DNA of 64,000 bases. Source: Clostridiales bacterium (GTDB lineage Bacteria; Bacillota; DSM-16504; Desulfitibacterales; JAICDB01). The position numbers and the translations under genes are program-made. The notes under the pieces were generated by a model. The model was not told where the DNA came from and made no database searches. It saw only the letters and a program-made list of their open reading frames with translations. Below, in pieces: positions 34,284-42,730 of the stretch (the first letter of the stretch is position 1; every line of letters begins with the position of its first letter). The DNA is taken from contig JAICDB010000002.1 in NCBI GenBank assembly GCA_020063565.1, forward strand, positions 103,870 to 167,869, in the 5' to 3' direction.

Positions 34284-34737
34284 GAAAATTTCCTTTACCG
34301 TAAATGGAAAAGAAGTGAGTCTAGAAGTTAACCCCGGTGAAACGCTGCTGGAGGTTCTCAGAAAGCGTTTAGGTTATACAGGTGTTAAAAAAGGTTGTGC
34401 TGTTGGAGAATGCGGGGCTTGTACAGTTTTGATTGATGGTACTCCTACTGATTCCTGTATCTATTTGGCAGTTTGGGCTGATGGGAAAGAAATTATAACA
34501 ATAGAAGGGATAGCTGAAGATGGAAAGCTGTCAAAGGTACAAGAAGCCTTTGTTGAAGAAGGAGCTGTCCAGTGTGGGTTCTGTACTCCGGGCTTAGTCC
34601 TTACCACAACTGCAATGGTTCAAAGCGGAAAGAAATATACTCGAGAAGAAATAAAGAGGGAATTGTCCGGCCATTTTTGCCGTTGTACAGGTTACCAAAA
34701 TATTATTAAAGCAGTTGAAAAATCACTTGAAGATTAG
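34276..34737 (+). CDS. Xanthine dehydrogenase-type 2Fe-2S subunit
   Basis: About 153 residues with two [2Fe-2S] domains: a plant-type cluster (CAVGECGACTVLIDG plus CIY) and a helical cluster (QCGFCTPG and GHFCRCTGY). I prefer TTG 34276, overlapping the FAD subunit stop and preceded by GGTGAG; upstream starts at 34258, 34264 and 34267 are possible. It completes the L-M-S hydroxylase complex. Confidence 0.94.
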   Translation: MLKKISFTVNGKEVSLEVNPGETLLEVLRKRLGYTGVKKGCAVGECGACTVLIDGTPTDSCIYLAVWADGKEIITIEGIAEDGKLSKVQEAFVEEGAVQCGFCTPGLVLTTTAMVQSGKKYTREEIKRELSGHFCRCTGYQNIIKAVEKSLED

Positions 34738-34772
34738 CAGCAATTGCAATTTTACACCAATGAAATTTAGCC

Positions 34773-34812
34773 CCCCAGTTAGGATTTTTTTTGTTCCAAC
34801 TGGGGTTTTTTA
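34773..34812 (+). terminator. Terminator of the molybdenum hydroxylase operon
   Basis: CCCCAGTT (34773-34780) pairs with AACTGGGG (34798-34805), followed by TTTTTTTA. The remaining sequence to 35066 is AT-rich; I see no clear promoter. Confidence 0.88.
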
Positions 34813-35066
34813 TTTGTTGCAAGAAAGAAAATAGATCGAGTTTACTATTTTACTACACTAATATATTGCCATGGGAACTGTTATGGGTTTCAAAAATTTA
34901 AAAGCTCTAGCAGTTAGAAAAACTGCCGTAACAGAAGGATATTGATTTTTTTTATAGAATTACTAGTAAAAATGTATTTTTTATATTTTTTTGATTCTTT
35001 ATGTAGAATATGCAAATTATTTAGAAAGTGGTATATTTTGAAACTTAAGGGGGCTTCGTAATAAAA

Positions 35067-36674
35067 ATGGTGGCAAAAAGAATGAATCTGTATTTCCTGA
35101 TTTTTATGATAGGAATTGCTTTACTTACTGCTGGGTGCAGTCAAAAACAAGATGATCTAAAAAATGGAGAACAGGTCATTACCTACAATCTGGGTGCAGA
35201 ACCGGAAACTTTAGATCCGGCTACTGCAACCGGCAAAGCTGAAGCTACTGTACAAATGGCTGTATTTGAAGGACTAACTCGTTTGGACAAGGATAACAAG
35301 CCGGTTCCGGGAATGGCAAAGGACTGGGAAATTAGCGATGATGGAACCAGGTATACATTTCATTTACGGGATGCTAAATGGAGTAACGGTGAACCAGTAA
35401 CTGCATATGATTTCGAATATGCCTGGAAAAGGCTTTTAAGTCCCGAAACGGGCGCTTACTATGCATACCAATTGTGGTACATAAAAAACGGCAAAGAATA
35501 TACTGATGGTAATGTAAGTGCGGATGAAGTAGGTGTAAGAGCTATAGATGATAAAACTTTAGAAGTGGAATTGATTGCACCAACCCCTTATTTTTTAAGC
35601 TTAACAGCATTTTCCGGTCTGTATCCGGTAAATCAAAACATAGTCCAATCCAACCCTGACTGGCATACCGGTGTAGATACTTATGTAGGGAATGGTCCCT
35701 TTAAGTTAGCCGAATGGAAGCACAACCAGAAGCTGGTACTTCTTAAAAACCCTAATTATTGGGCTGCAGATGACGTTAAGTTGGATAAAATAGTTATGAC
35801 TATGGCTGAATCCAGAAATACCGAGCTAACCATGTTTGAAACCGGTCAAATTGATATTGCAGAAGAAGTTCCCGCCCAGGAAATAAAGCGCCTGCTGGAT
35901 GAAGGTACCGCTTCCATCCACCCGGATTTATCCAGCTATTTTTCTGTGTTCAATACTGATAATGATTTCCTTAAAGATAAAAGGGTCCGTAGAGCGCTGG
36001 CAATGGCAATTAATCGCCAATCTTTAATTGATAATGTTGCACAGGGATTTCAAAAGCCGGCTTATGCTTTTGTACCTAATGGTGTGCCCGGGATAAACGG
36101 TGATTTCCGAGAAGAGGGTGGAGATTATTTTCAAGAAAATGTTGAAAGGGCAAGGGAATTACTGGCTCAAGCAGGTTATCCTAATGGGGATGGGGCGCCG
36201 ACCCTTGAATTAATGTATGATAACAGGGGAGACCACCAGAAACTAGTAGAAGCTATTCAGGAAATGTGGAAAAGCAACCTCAATATTGACGTTAAACTAA
36301 AGAAACAGGAGTGGGGTGTGTATCTTAAGTCCCTTTTTAATGGTGATTATCAAATAGCTATGGCTGGCTGGAATGCTGATTATGTTGATGCCATGACTTT
36401 TCTCGATATGTGGGTTTCCGACAGCGGTAATAATGTGGCAGGCTGGAGAAATTCCGAATATGATAGGTTAATTGAAATTGCCAAGACAAGCTTTGATAAT
36501 AAAAAACGTATTGCGGCTATGCATGATGCAGAAAAAATTTTATTAAATGAGATGCCTTTTATGCCGATTTATTTTTATACAAATGTAAATATGTACAAAC
36601 CATGGGTAAAAGGTGTTGTAGTACCTACCATTGGAGGTTTTCAAGAATTTCGCTGGGCTTATGTTGAAAAGTAA
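35067..36674 (+). CDS. oppA: Oligopeptide-binding lipoprotein OppA-like (SBP family 5)
   Basis: The 535-residue protein has a lipoprotein signal (LLTAGCS) and the family-5 signature: ITYNLGAEPETLDPATATG, MAKDWEISDDGTRYTFHLR and NGEPVTAYDFEYAWKRLL. It binds peptides or similar ligands for the permeases downstream. The ribosome binding site (AAGGGGGC) is a little far (about 13 bp) from ATG 35067; ATG 35082 is an alternative. Confidence 0.93.
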   Translation: MVAKRMNLYFLIFMIGIALLTAGCSQKQDDLKNGEQVITYNLGAEPETLDPATATGKAEATVQMAVFEGLTRLDKDNKPVPGMAKDWEISDDGTRYTFHLRDAKWSNGEPVTAYDFEYAWKRLLSPETGAYYAYQLWYIKNGKEYTDGNVSADEVGVRAIDDKTLEVELIAPTPYFLSLTAFSGLYPVNQNIVQSNPDWHTGVDTYVGNGPFKLAEWKHNQKLVLLKNPNYWAADDVKLDKIVMTMAESRNTELTMFETGQIDIAEEVPAQEIKRLLDEGTASIHPDLSSYFSVFNTDNDFLKDKRVRRALAMAINRQSLIDNVAQGFQKPAYAFVPNGVPGINGDFREEGGDYFQENVERARELLAQAGYPNGDGAPTLELMYDNRGDHQKLVEAIQEMWKSNLNIDVKLKKQEWGVYLKSLFNGDYQIAMAGWNADYVDAMTFLDMWVSDSGNNVAGWRNSEYDRLIEIAKTSFDNKKRIAAMHDAEKILLNEMPFMPIYFYTNVNMYKPWVKGVVVPTIGGFQEFRWAYVEK

Positions 36675-36682
36675 AGATGTGC

Positions 36683-36714
36683 AAGGTATGCATGGTTAAT
36701 TTCATGCATGCCTT
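36683..36714 (+). terminator. Intergenic hairpin between oppA and oppB
   Basis: AAGGTATGCATG (36683-36694) pairs with CATGCATGCCTT (36703-36714, one G:U), followed by TCCTTTTC. It is probably a partial terminator or an mRNA-stabilising hairpin, which would allow more binding protein than permease to be made. Confidence 0.6.
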
Positions 36715-36757
36715 TCCTTTTCTTGGAGGGAATTTTTGAGCTAAGGAGGAGATTGAA

Positions 36758-37687
36758 GTGGCTCGCTATATATTACGGCGAGTAGGGACAATGTTGCTTG
36801 CGCTGTTTTTCATTGTATCAGCAACATTTTTCATGCTGAAAGCAATTCCCGGCGGTCCCTTTGCATCAGAAAAAAAATTACCCCCATCTATTGAAGAAAA
36901 CATCACCAAAAAATATCACCTGGATGACCCCTGGTACATTCAGTATAGAGATTACTTGATTCGTACCGCCGAATTTGACCTGGGGCCTTCTTACAGATAT
37001 GAAGGCAGGACTGTTAATGATATTATTGCTGATGGTTTTCCCGTTTCAGCACAACTTGGATTTGTAACAGTCCTGATTTCCATAGTTACAGGGATATCTT
37101 TAGGCACTATAGCTGCTTTAAACCGGAATAAGTTTCATGATTATTTTGCTATGATTTTGGCTACATTAGGCTTTTCAGTTCCGAGCTTTATTGTAGCCTT
37201 TATATTAATGTATATATTTGCATATAAGCTGAGACTACTTCCTCCGGCCCTGTGGGGGACCTGGAAACATCTGGTTTTGCCCGCTGTTTCTTTATCCTTC
37301 GTGCCAACTGCTGTAATAGCCAGACTTATAAGGTCTAACATGGTTGAAGTTTTACAACAGGATTATATAAAAACAGCTAAAGCCAAGGGTTTGAAAAAAA
37401 CTATAGTAATTTACAGGCATGCTTTACGGAATGCAATTACCCCTGTAGTAATTTACCTAGGTCCGCTTGTAACGGGCATCTTTACAGGAAGTTTTGTTAT
37501 TGAGCATATTTTTGCCATACCGGGCTTAGGGAGACACTTTGTAATGAGTATACAAAACCGTGATTATACTGTAATCCTAGGAATTACTGTTTTTTATAGC
37601 CTTTTTTTGATGACTATGAATTTAGCGGTGGATATTATGCTTACTGTCATTGACCCAAGGGTACAGCTTGTAGATGAGAAGAGGTGA
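36758..37687 (+). CDS. oppB: Oligopeptide ABC permease OppB-like
   Basis: The 309-residue, six-helix permease has an N-terminal RYILRRVGTMLLALFFIVS, the DppB/OppB loop and the EAA motif (YIKTAKAKGLKKTIVIYRHALRN). It starts at GTG 36758, with AAGGAGG at 36743-36749. It overlaps oppC by 4 bp. Confidence 0.95.
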   Translation: MARYILRRVGTMLLALFFIVSATFFMLKAIPGGPFASEKKLPPSIEENITKKYHLDDPWYIQYRDYLIRTAEFDLGPSYRYEGRTVNDIIADGFPVSAQLGFVTVLISIVTGISLGTIAALNRNKFHDYFAMILATLGFSVPSFIVAFILMYIFAYKLRLLPPALWGTWKHLVLPAVSLSFVPTAVIARLIRSNMVEVLQQDYIKTAKAKGLKKTIVIYRHALRNAITPVVIYLGPLVTGIFTGSFVIEHIFAIPGLGRHFVMSIQNRDYTVILGITVFYSLFLMTMNLAVDIMLTVIDPRVQLVDEKR

Positions 37688-37692
37688 TCAAT

Positions 37693-38808
37693 GTGGCGCC
37701 AAATACACCTCGAGATGATCAGGCGGCTCAGGCGCTTACCTATGAGCAAGAATTATTTAAGCCTCTAAAAAAGAATAATCTTCAAAATGAACTTAATACA
37801 ACTTTAAATATTATTTACCGGCAAAATGTATGGTGGAGACTAAAGGAAAATAGATTAGGTTTTAGCGCTTTAGCAATCATTATACTTCTTTCTATACTGG
37901 CAATAATTGGCCCTTATTTAACTCCCTTTTCTTATTCCGGACAAATTCTTGCTTTAAAAAATAAAGCTCCCGGTTATACATTTTATTTGAAATATAAGGA
38001 AAACAGTAATGGTACCATCAAAATTATTGAATACTCCGAAAAACCACTAAAAAATGAAGAAGGGTTCAAGGTAGAGAAAAGAATTTTCTGGTTTGGTAGC
38101 GATGCCTTAGGACGTGATCTGTTTACCCGTTTGTGGCATGGGGCAAGGATCTCGCTTTTTATAGGAATCGTTACCGCATTTATAGTTTTTATAATAGGTG
38201 TGACTTATGGTGGAATAGCAGGCTACTTTGGAGGTTGGATAGATGAAATTATGATGCGCATTGTAGAAATACTTGCCGGTATCCCGTTTTTACTGTACGT
38301 AATTTTACTAATGGTTTTACTGGAGCCCGGCCTTAAAGCTATCTTAATTGCTCTGGGGGTTGTTTACTGGCTTCCTTTGGCACGTTTGGTAAGGGGGCAA
38401 ATTTTATCCCTTAAAGAGCAAGAGTATGTTGATGCTGCCCGTGTTGCAGGAGCCGGTAGCTGGAGAATTCTTTTTAAGCATTTACTACCTAATGCACTGG
38501 GCCCTATTATTGTTTATGTAACTTTAGCAATACCTGAAGCCATATTTACGGAAGCCTGGTTAAGTTTTGTAGGGCTTGGTGTTGGGGCCCCTATTGCCAG
38601 CTGGGGTTCTTTAGTTAAAGAAGGCTTTCAAGGAATCGGTTCCTACCCCTGGCAATTATTTTTTCCGGCATTTTTCATCACATTAACCATACTGGCATTT
38701 AATATTTTGGGTGACAGTTTGAGGGATGCCTTTGATCCCAGGTGCGGCTTACCGGTTGTTACATCCCCACGCTCCAAAAGTGTCAACAGGTTGACTAAGA
38801 ACTTCTAA
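37693..38808 (+). CDS. oppC: Oligopeptide ABC permease OppC-like
   Basis: About 371 residues with the OppC layout: a cytoplasmic N-terminus, the first helix after RLKENRLGF, a periplasmic insert, FGSDALGRDLFTRLWHGARISL and the EAA motif (YVDAARVAGAGSWRILFKHLLPN). GTG 37693 follows GAGGTG with 6-bp spacing; GTG 37684 overlaps oppB. No OppD or OppF ATPase gene follows, so the complex must borrow ATPases encoded elsewhere. Confidence 0.94.
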   Translation: MAPNTPRDDQAAQALTYEQELFKPLKKNNLQNELNTTLNIIYRQNVWWRLKENRLGFSALAIIILLSILAIIGPYLTPFSYSGQILALKNKAPGYTFYLKYKENSNGTIKIIEYSEKPLKNEEGFKVEKRIFWFGSDALGRDLFTRLWHGARISLFIGIVTAFIVFIIGVTYGGIAGYFGGWIDEIMMRIVEILAGIPFLLYVILLMVLLEPGLKAILIALGVVYWLPLARLVRGQILSLKEQEYVDAARVAGAGSWRILFKHLLPNALGPIIVYVTLAIPEAIFTEAWLSFVGLGVGAPIASWGSLVKEGFQGIGSYPWQLFFPAFFITLTILAFNILGDSLRDAFDPRCGLPVVTSPRSKSVNRLTKNF

Positions 38809-38940
38809 AATAAAAATATAGTGGTAGAAAGAGAGAAAAAAGTTTTTTTGTCTAAAATATTCATTATACCAAAAAAATTAAAAAAAAAGAAGGAAAATTG
38901 ATGGTCATGTAGAATATACCAAATTACAGGAGGAATGAAT

Positions 38941-39483
38941 GTGCTTCTTGATATAGTGGTAATCAGCGTTATAATTGGATTTCTAAGAAAAGGGAACTTA
39001 AAAGGTAATTTAGATTTTAGGTACACCTGGATTGTTCCGGCTGTCTTTATTATTCAAATTTTTGGAACATGGCTTTTGCCTCAAAGTTTGAAGCCGCTGG
39101 CGGTGGTCTGTTCATATCTAGGATTATTGGTTTTTGTTGGATTTAATATTAGGAAGCAGTATATTCAGATTATTGCTCTTGGGATAATTTTAAATATTAT
39201 ACCAATTGTTGCTAATGGCGGAATGATGCCTGTGTCCTTAGGAGCGGCAACAAAGGTTGGTTATGATGTTACACCTCTATTAGAAGGAACGGTTTTTAAA
39301 CAACAGGCCTTAACCGATGCAACAGTATTAGGTTTTTTAGGTGATGTTATTCCATTAAAGTACCCTATTCCCAGGGTCATTAGCCTTGGTGATATAGCGA
39401 TTTTTATAGGAGTGTTCTTACTGCTGCAGGATTTTATGGGCAGACCTATTAAAATTTTTAATATAAAGACATCTAAAAACTAG
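38941..39483 (+). CDS. DUF5317 family membrane protein
   Basis: About 180 residues and five helices, with the DUF5317 features ANGGMMPVS and a C-terminal YPIPRVISLGDIAIFIG segment. The function of the family is unknown. GTG 38941 lies 7 bp after AGGAGG; the ATG at 38935 is too close to that site. It starts a run with the two micropeptides and the cyclic-di-GMP protein. In Clostridia such proteins often sit beside HD-GYP genes, but that association is from memory and should be treated as a hint. Confidence 0.8.
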   Translation: MLLDIVVISVIIGFLRKGNLKGNLDFRYTWIVPAVFIIQIFGTWLLPQSLKPLAVVCSYLGLLVFVGFNIRKQYIQIIALGIILNIIPIVANGGMMPVSLGAATKVGYDVTPLLEGTVFKQQALTDATVLGFLGDVIPLKYPIPRVISLGDIAIFIGVFLLLQDFMGRPIKIFNIKTSKN

Positions 39484-39500
39484 GAAAAAGGAGTGATATT

Positions 39501-39575
39501 ATGTATAAGCTTATGGCACGCTTTGGGTTTATAGTGGTATTGTTGCTGAGTGCATGGGCAGGCTGGCGTTGGTAG
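39501..39575 (+). CDS. Hydrophobic micropeptide, copy 1 (24 aa)
   Basis: A 24-codon ORF (ATG 39501, TAG 39573-39575) follows AAAAAGGAGTG with good spacing. The peptide has a short basic head (MYKLMARF), a hydrophobic core (GFIVVLLLSAW) and an aromatic end AGWRW. An almost identical peptide is encoded at 39669-39743, with differences mainly at synonymous positions. This indicates selection on the peptide. I do not recognise the family; a single-span membrane micropeptide is the simplest reading. Confidence 0.75.
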   Translation: MYKLMARFGFIVVLLLSAWAGWRW

Positions 39576-39601
39576 TAACTGAAAAAACAGAGGTGGTTTA
39601 T

Positions 39602-39616
39602 ATGTTAAGATGGTAG
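39602..39616 (+). pseudogene. Possible collapsed third micropeptide copy
   Basis: GAGGTGG is followed by ATG TTA AGA TGG TAG, which joins the first three codons of copy 2 (MLR) directly to its last codon and a stop (W). It may be an internal deletion derivative of a third tandem copy, but five codons are too few to be sure. Confidence 0.35.
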
Positions 39617-39668
39617 ATATTGGCAAAACTATTATATTAATTGATTCTTATTTGAAGGGAGAATAAAC

Positions 39669-39743
39669 ATGTTAAGATTAATGGCTCGTTATGGTTTTAT
39701 AGTAGTTTTATTGCTAAGTGCATGGGCAGGTTGGCGCTGGTAA
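39669..39743 (+). CDS. Hydrophobic micropeptide, copy 2 (24 aa)
   Basis: A second 24-codon ORF (ATG 39669, TAA 39741-39743) lies behind GAAGGGAG. It differs from copy 1 only near the N-terminus (MLRLMARY versus MYKLMARF); the stretch GFIVVLLLSAWAGWRW is identical while several codons differ. It lies 80 bp before the HD-GYP/GGDEF gene. Confidence 0.75.
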   Translation: MLRLMARYGFIVVLLLSAWAGWRW

Positions 39744-39823
39744 AAAAAAGGATTACAAAAATTAATATCGAATAAAGCAAAGGGTAGATAGTTGGCTTGA
39801 GCTAATTGTGAGGTGTTCTATAT

Positions 39824-42520
39824 ATGAAGAAGTCCGTTATTGCATATATATTTTCCTTATTGCCCTTTGCTATTTTTTTTCTTTTTAAAGCAATACTTAC
39901 TTTAAAACCAGATGACTGGTTTATACTGCTGATACTTACCGTAATGTTCATTATACTGGAAATTATGGCAATACGTTTACCAAGTGGTCCTGTTATCACT
40001 TTAACTTCCGGTTTAAGTATGGTTGCACTTTTTTGTTTTGGAATGTCGGAAGCAATTTTATCTGCATTTATCTCATTGTTAATTGTTTCTTTGCTAAAAA
40101 GATGGGAATACTATCGAACTATTTATAACATAAGTATGTATATTATTTCTATTTATTTCGCTGGTAATATTTTTTATGCATTAAACGGTGTTGCTGGTGT
40201 AATGGAAATATTAGTACCATGGCCTTATATTGGAGCAATTCTAATTTATTTTATATTAAATAGTATTCTAACAGCAGGGCTCTTTTCATTAATTCAGAAA
40301 AATAACGTTTTGATAATTTGGTACAGGATGATGAGTGAAAGCTTTAAGGTATATATTGCTGAACAAATATTGGCATTCGCCTCCGCCTTTATGTTTATTA
40401 ACCAGGGATTTATAGGTATATTTTTGCTAATTATTTTTTTAGTTATGCTGCAAATGGTTTTCCGCAGTCACTACAATCTTTTTAAAAAAGAAAGAGAACG
40501 GGCTGTAGAATTAGAAGCAATTTTAAATACTGCTGAAAGTGGTATTTTGATGATTGACCGCCTCGACAACGTTAAAATGGTTAACAAGCGATTTGGCGAG
40601 ATTTTTAATATCCAGCAGGAACTAAAGGATATTACTGTTAATAACCTCTTTCAATTGTTGCATGATAAATTAATAAATAAAGAAAACTTTTTGGAACTAT
40701 TGAAAAAATCTAAAACTGCTCAGAACATTGAAGTTTTATCTAAGGAGAATAAGAAAAAGGTTGTTAAGGGTTTTGCTGCACCCGTTTTGGAAGAAAATGA
40801 GGAGATAGGTAGAATAGTAACTTTAACCGACATAACTGCAGAATGGGAAAAGAATCAACAACTTCAAGAGCTTTATGAATCTGCAATTCGTTCCCTGGCT
40901 GCTGCTGTTGATGCCAGGGATACATATACCAGTGGGCACTCTAGCAGAGTTTCTGATTTTTCAGTTGCCATTGGCAAAAAGATAAAATTACCAGACAATG
41001 AGATTGAAGTTTTACGTTTTGCTGCTCTACTTCATGACATAGGGAAAATTGGTATTGATGATAAAATACTTCGAAAACAGGGACCCCTTAATAATTTTGA
41101 AAGGGCTAAAATGATGGAACACCCCATAAAGGGCGTAGCAATCTTAGAAGAAGTTCATGCTTTTAAAGAGTTGATACCCATTATAAAGTATCATCATGAG
41201 AGATTTGACGGAAATGGTTACCTGGAAGGACGGAAAGATGAGGATATTCCTTTAGGCGCGCGAATCTTAGCAGTTGCTGATGCTTTTGATGCAATGACAT
41301 CAAATAGAAGCTATCGAGCAGCTTTAACGGTAGAAGAAGCCCTTAGGCGCTTGCAATCAGGGAAGGGAAGCCAGTTTGACCCGGTTCTTGTTGATGTTTT
41401 TGTTTCCATGGTTAAACAAGGCGAAATTACATTAAAGAAAAATACTCTTGAGGGAACTAATGAGTTCCATTTTAATGAAATTAATCTTGAAAATGAAACA
41501 GAAAAGTCCAGAAGAATCCTTCCTCGCCATGGCAAAGTAATATCTATTCTATATCAGATTTCTTTGGAAAGTCGGTATATACTCCAATTGGATGTATATC
41601 TCCAAAGATTATTGGAAATACTTCATGATTTCTTAAGTCCTAATTTATACTGTTTTTATATAAGGGATCAGGAAAACCGATGTTTAAAATTAAAGGCATC
41701 AGCCGGGTTGACCGGGGAGATTAAGCTGCCTGTGGAAATATATGTGGAAGATGATAAAGTCCAGGAAATATTAAAGTTAAATAAGCCAAAGCTTTCTAAG
41801 CATAAAGATGACCATTTACTTTCTTGTTGTAGCAAAATGGAAAATACTATTACTGAAATTATTGTTCCCATTACCAATAAAGAAAACCTGGTTGGATTAC
41901 TAGTAGTTAAGGTCTTTAATAATTATTCTTTCCGGGAAGATGAATTGTATCTTTTAATGACCGTAGCCAATCAGGTAGGGCAAAATATTGAGATTGCGCA
42001 GTATCACCAGGAAGTTGTTCATGCCTCGAAGTATGATTACCTCACAAATGTATATAATTATGGGCAGTTTATTAAAATTCTCAAAGAGGAGATAGAAAAG
42101 TCAAAAATATTAGGCCATCCCATATCGCTATGTATAACAGATCTGGACAACTTTAAAGACTTAAATGATAGATATGGTCATTTGATTGGAGATGAGGCAC
42201 TTAAACAATTTGCTACACACCTCAAAAATAACAGCAGGGATACGGATATTGTTGCTCGTTATGGTGGAGATGAATTTGCAATTATATTCCCAAATACTCA
42301 CTACAGCAGTGCACTGGAAATTACTACCCGTTTGCTTAATGGTTTGAACGGAAAAAAAGTTACCTGCAAAGCGGGAAGTTTTACTATGCCGACAACTTCA
42401 TTTGGTATTGCAACCTATCCCGCTGATTGTGAAGATGTAGAAGGACTCATACAACTGGCAGATGGTAGAAAGTATCAATATGAACGCTCTACTAGCATTG
42501 CAGATACAAAGATCTTCTAA
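39824..42520 (+). CDS. Membrane PAS / HD-GYP / GAF / GGDEF cyclic-di-GMP protein
   Basis: The 898 residues comprise about six N-terminal helices (1-220), PAS (about 235-340), HD-GYP (about 355-530), GAF (about 575-725) and GGDEF (about 735-890). The HD pair is His404-Asp405 in LLHDIGKIGIDD. The GYP motif reads HHERFDGNGYL, with Leu for Pro. The GGDEF motif (814-818) is intact, so both synthesis and hydrolysis of cyclic-di-GMP are possible. It starts at ATG 39824 and has its own terminator. Confidence 0.93.
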   Translation: MKKSVIAYIFSLLPFAIFFLFKAILTLKPDDWFILLILTVMFIILEIMAIRLPSGPVITLTSGLSMVALFCFGMSEAILSAFISLLIVSLLKRWEYYRTIYNISMYIISIYFAGNIFYALNGVAGVMEILVPWPYIGAILIYFILNSILTAGLFSLIQKNNVLIIWYRMMSESFKVYIAEQILAFASAFMFINQGFIGIFLLIIFLVMLQMVFRSHYNLFKKERERAVELEAILNTAESGILMIDRLDNVKMVNKRFGEIFNIQQELKDITVNNLFQLLHDKLINKENFLELLKKSKTAQNIEVLSKENKKKVVKGFAAPVLEENEEIGRIVTLTDITAEWEKNQQLQELYESAIRSLAAAVDARDTYTSGHSSRVSDFSVAIGKKIKLPDNEIEVLRFAALLHDIGKIGIDDKILRKQGPLNNFERAKMMEHPIKGVAILEEVHAFKELIPIIKYHHERFDGNGYLEGRKDEDIPLGARILAVADAFDAMTSNRSYRAALTVEEALRRLQSGKGSQFDPVLVDVFVSMVKQGEITLKKNTLEGTNEFHFNEINLENETEKSRRILPRHGKVISILYQISLESRYILQLDVYLQRLLEILHDFLSPNLYCFYIRDQENRCLKLKASAGLTGEIKLPVEIYVEDDKVQEILKLNKPKLSKHKDDHLLSCCSKMENTITEIIVPITNKENLVGLLVVKVFNNYSFREDELYLLMTVANQVGQNIEIAQYHQEVVHASKYDYLTNVYNYGQFIKILKEEIEKSKILGHPISLCITDLDNFKDLNDRYGHLIGDEALKQFATHLKNNSRDTDIVARYGGDEFAIIFPNTHYSSALEITTRLLNGLNGKKVTCKAGSFTMPTTSFGIATYPADCEDVEGLIQLADGRKYQYERSTSIADTKIF

Positions 42521-42581
42521 TTTTCCCGTTGAAAAATTCCTGGTTTTTAAACTTCTAAAAATTATAGATCCAGATATATTG

Positions 42582-42608
42582 AGCCAGCATGTGCTGGCTT
42601 TTATTTTT
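42582..42608 (+). terminator. Terminator after the HD-GYP/GGDEF gene
   Basis: AGCCAGC and GCTGGCT flank a four-base loop, followed by TTTATTTTT. Confidence 0.88.
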
Positions 42609-42730
42609 GGATAAAATTACCAGAACAATTAACAGCAAATAATTACAGGAATTTGCTAAAATTTGTCGAATAATGAATGGGTTGATTTTAAAAGCGGTGT
42701 CATTGCAGAGCAAGAACTAGGGGGAAAAAG

